The position numbers and the translations under genes were made by a program. Of a DNA stretch of 5,214 bases, positions 5,090 through 5,214 are shown piece by piece. The stretch lies in NCBI GenBank assembly GCA_031282485.1, contig JAITDQ010000164.1, positions 1-5,214 on the forward strand, in the 5' to 3' direction. The notes under the pieces are model-generated. The model had not been told where the DNA came from. It saw only the letters and a list, made by a program, of their open reading frames with translations, and did not search any database. The DNA is from Tannerella sp. (GTDB lineage: Bacteria > Bacteroidota > Bacteroidia > Bacteroidales > Tannerellaceae). The stretch's first letter is position 1. Every line of letters starts with the position of its first letter.

Positions 5090-5214
5090 ATGATACAAAC
5101 AGAAAATATCCTTCCTGCCGAGATAAAAATCCTGTATAACCACATCTATGAATATAAGAAGGGGATAAGAAACCTTATCCTTTACACGATCAATAACCGA
5201 TATTCCGAGCAGGC
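5090..5214 (+). CDS. DUF2023 family protein, partial, 3' end outside window
   Basis: An ATG at 5090 opens a frame that runs to the right edge without a stop, giving 41 residues. The segment LYNHIYEYKKGIRNLILYT (residues 15-33) resembles the N-terminus of DUF2023 proteins, a small family (about 120 residues) of Bacteroidetes and some other anaerobes. From memory these genes often sit beside flavodoxin, as here, which supports the call. Function is unknown; a role as flavodoxin partner or accessory would be a guess from position. The gene starts 52 nt after the flavodoxin stop, right after the hairpin at 5048-5071, and no TAnnTTTG promoter is seen between, so expression probably depends on read-through. 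No signal peptide is visible. Confidence 0.75.
   Translation, partial: MIQTENILPAEIKILYNHIYEYKKGIRNLILYTINNRYSEQ

Overview
The window looks like part of a Bacteroidales (phylum Bacteroidota) chromosome. Promoters carry the Bacteroidetes -7 element TAnnTTTG, leaders are A/T-rich without clear Shine-Dalgarno sites, FeoA and FeoB are fused into one protein, and a flavodoxin is followed by a DUF2023-type gene. The first and last genes are cut by the window edges. Genus is not assigned.

Layout from left to right: (1) the 5' end of a minus-strand P-loop ATPase gene (1-281) with its own promoter; (2) a minus-strand two-gene operon in which a hemerythrin-domain di-iron protein (990-1682) is followed, with a 4-nt ATGA overlap, by a LuxR/NarL-type regulator (391-993) whose receiver domain lacks the phospho-acceptor Asp; (3) a divergent control region (1683-1858) with a perfect 22-bp palindrome, a weaker second copy 31 bp away, and a promoter facing each way; (4) feoAB (1859-4405), a ferrous iron transporter; (5) a flavodoxin gene (4540-5037) with its own promoter; (6) a terminator-like hairpin, then the start of a DUF2023 gene (5090 to the window end). 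The longest stretch without a gene is about 176 bases; tRNA, rRNA, CRISPR and mobile elements were not seen.

The genes fit one theme: ferrous iron uptake (FeoAB), a di-iron protein of the type linked to iron-sulfur repair or O2/NO response, and a flavodoxin, the usual iron-free stand-in for ferredoxin. The main observation is a shared control element. The palindrome reads TCCCCAT-TA-ATGGGGA, the 7-2-7 arrangement known for NarL-family regulators. The same ATGGGGA half-site lies exactly 24 nt (counted from the G-run) upstream of an identical -7 element, TACTTTTG, at both feoAB and the flavodoxin gene, and the second operator faces the hemerythrin-regulator operon. I infer a small local regulon run by the neighbouring phosphorylation-independent LuxR/NarL-type protein, perhaps with the hemerythrin protein as its sensor partner. 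The sequence pattern is direct; the regulator assignment and the signal are inference.
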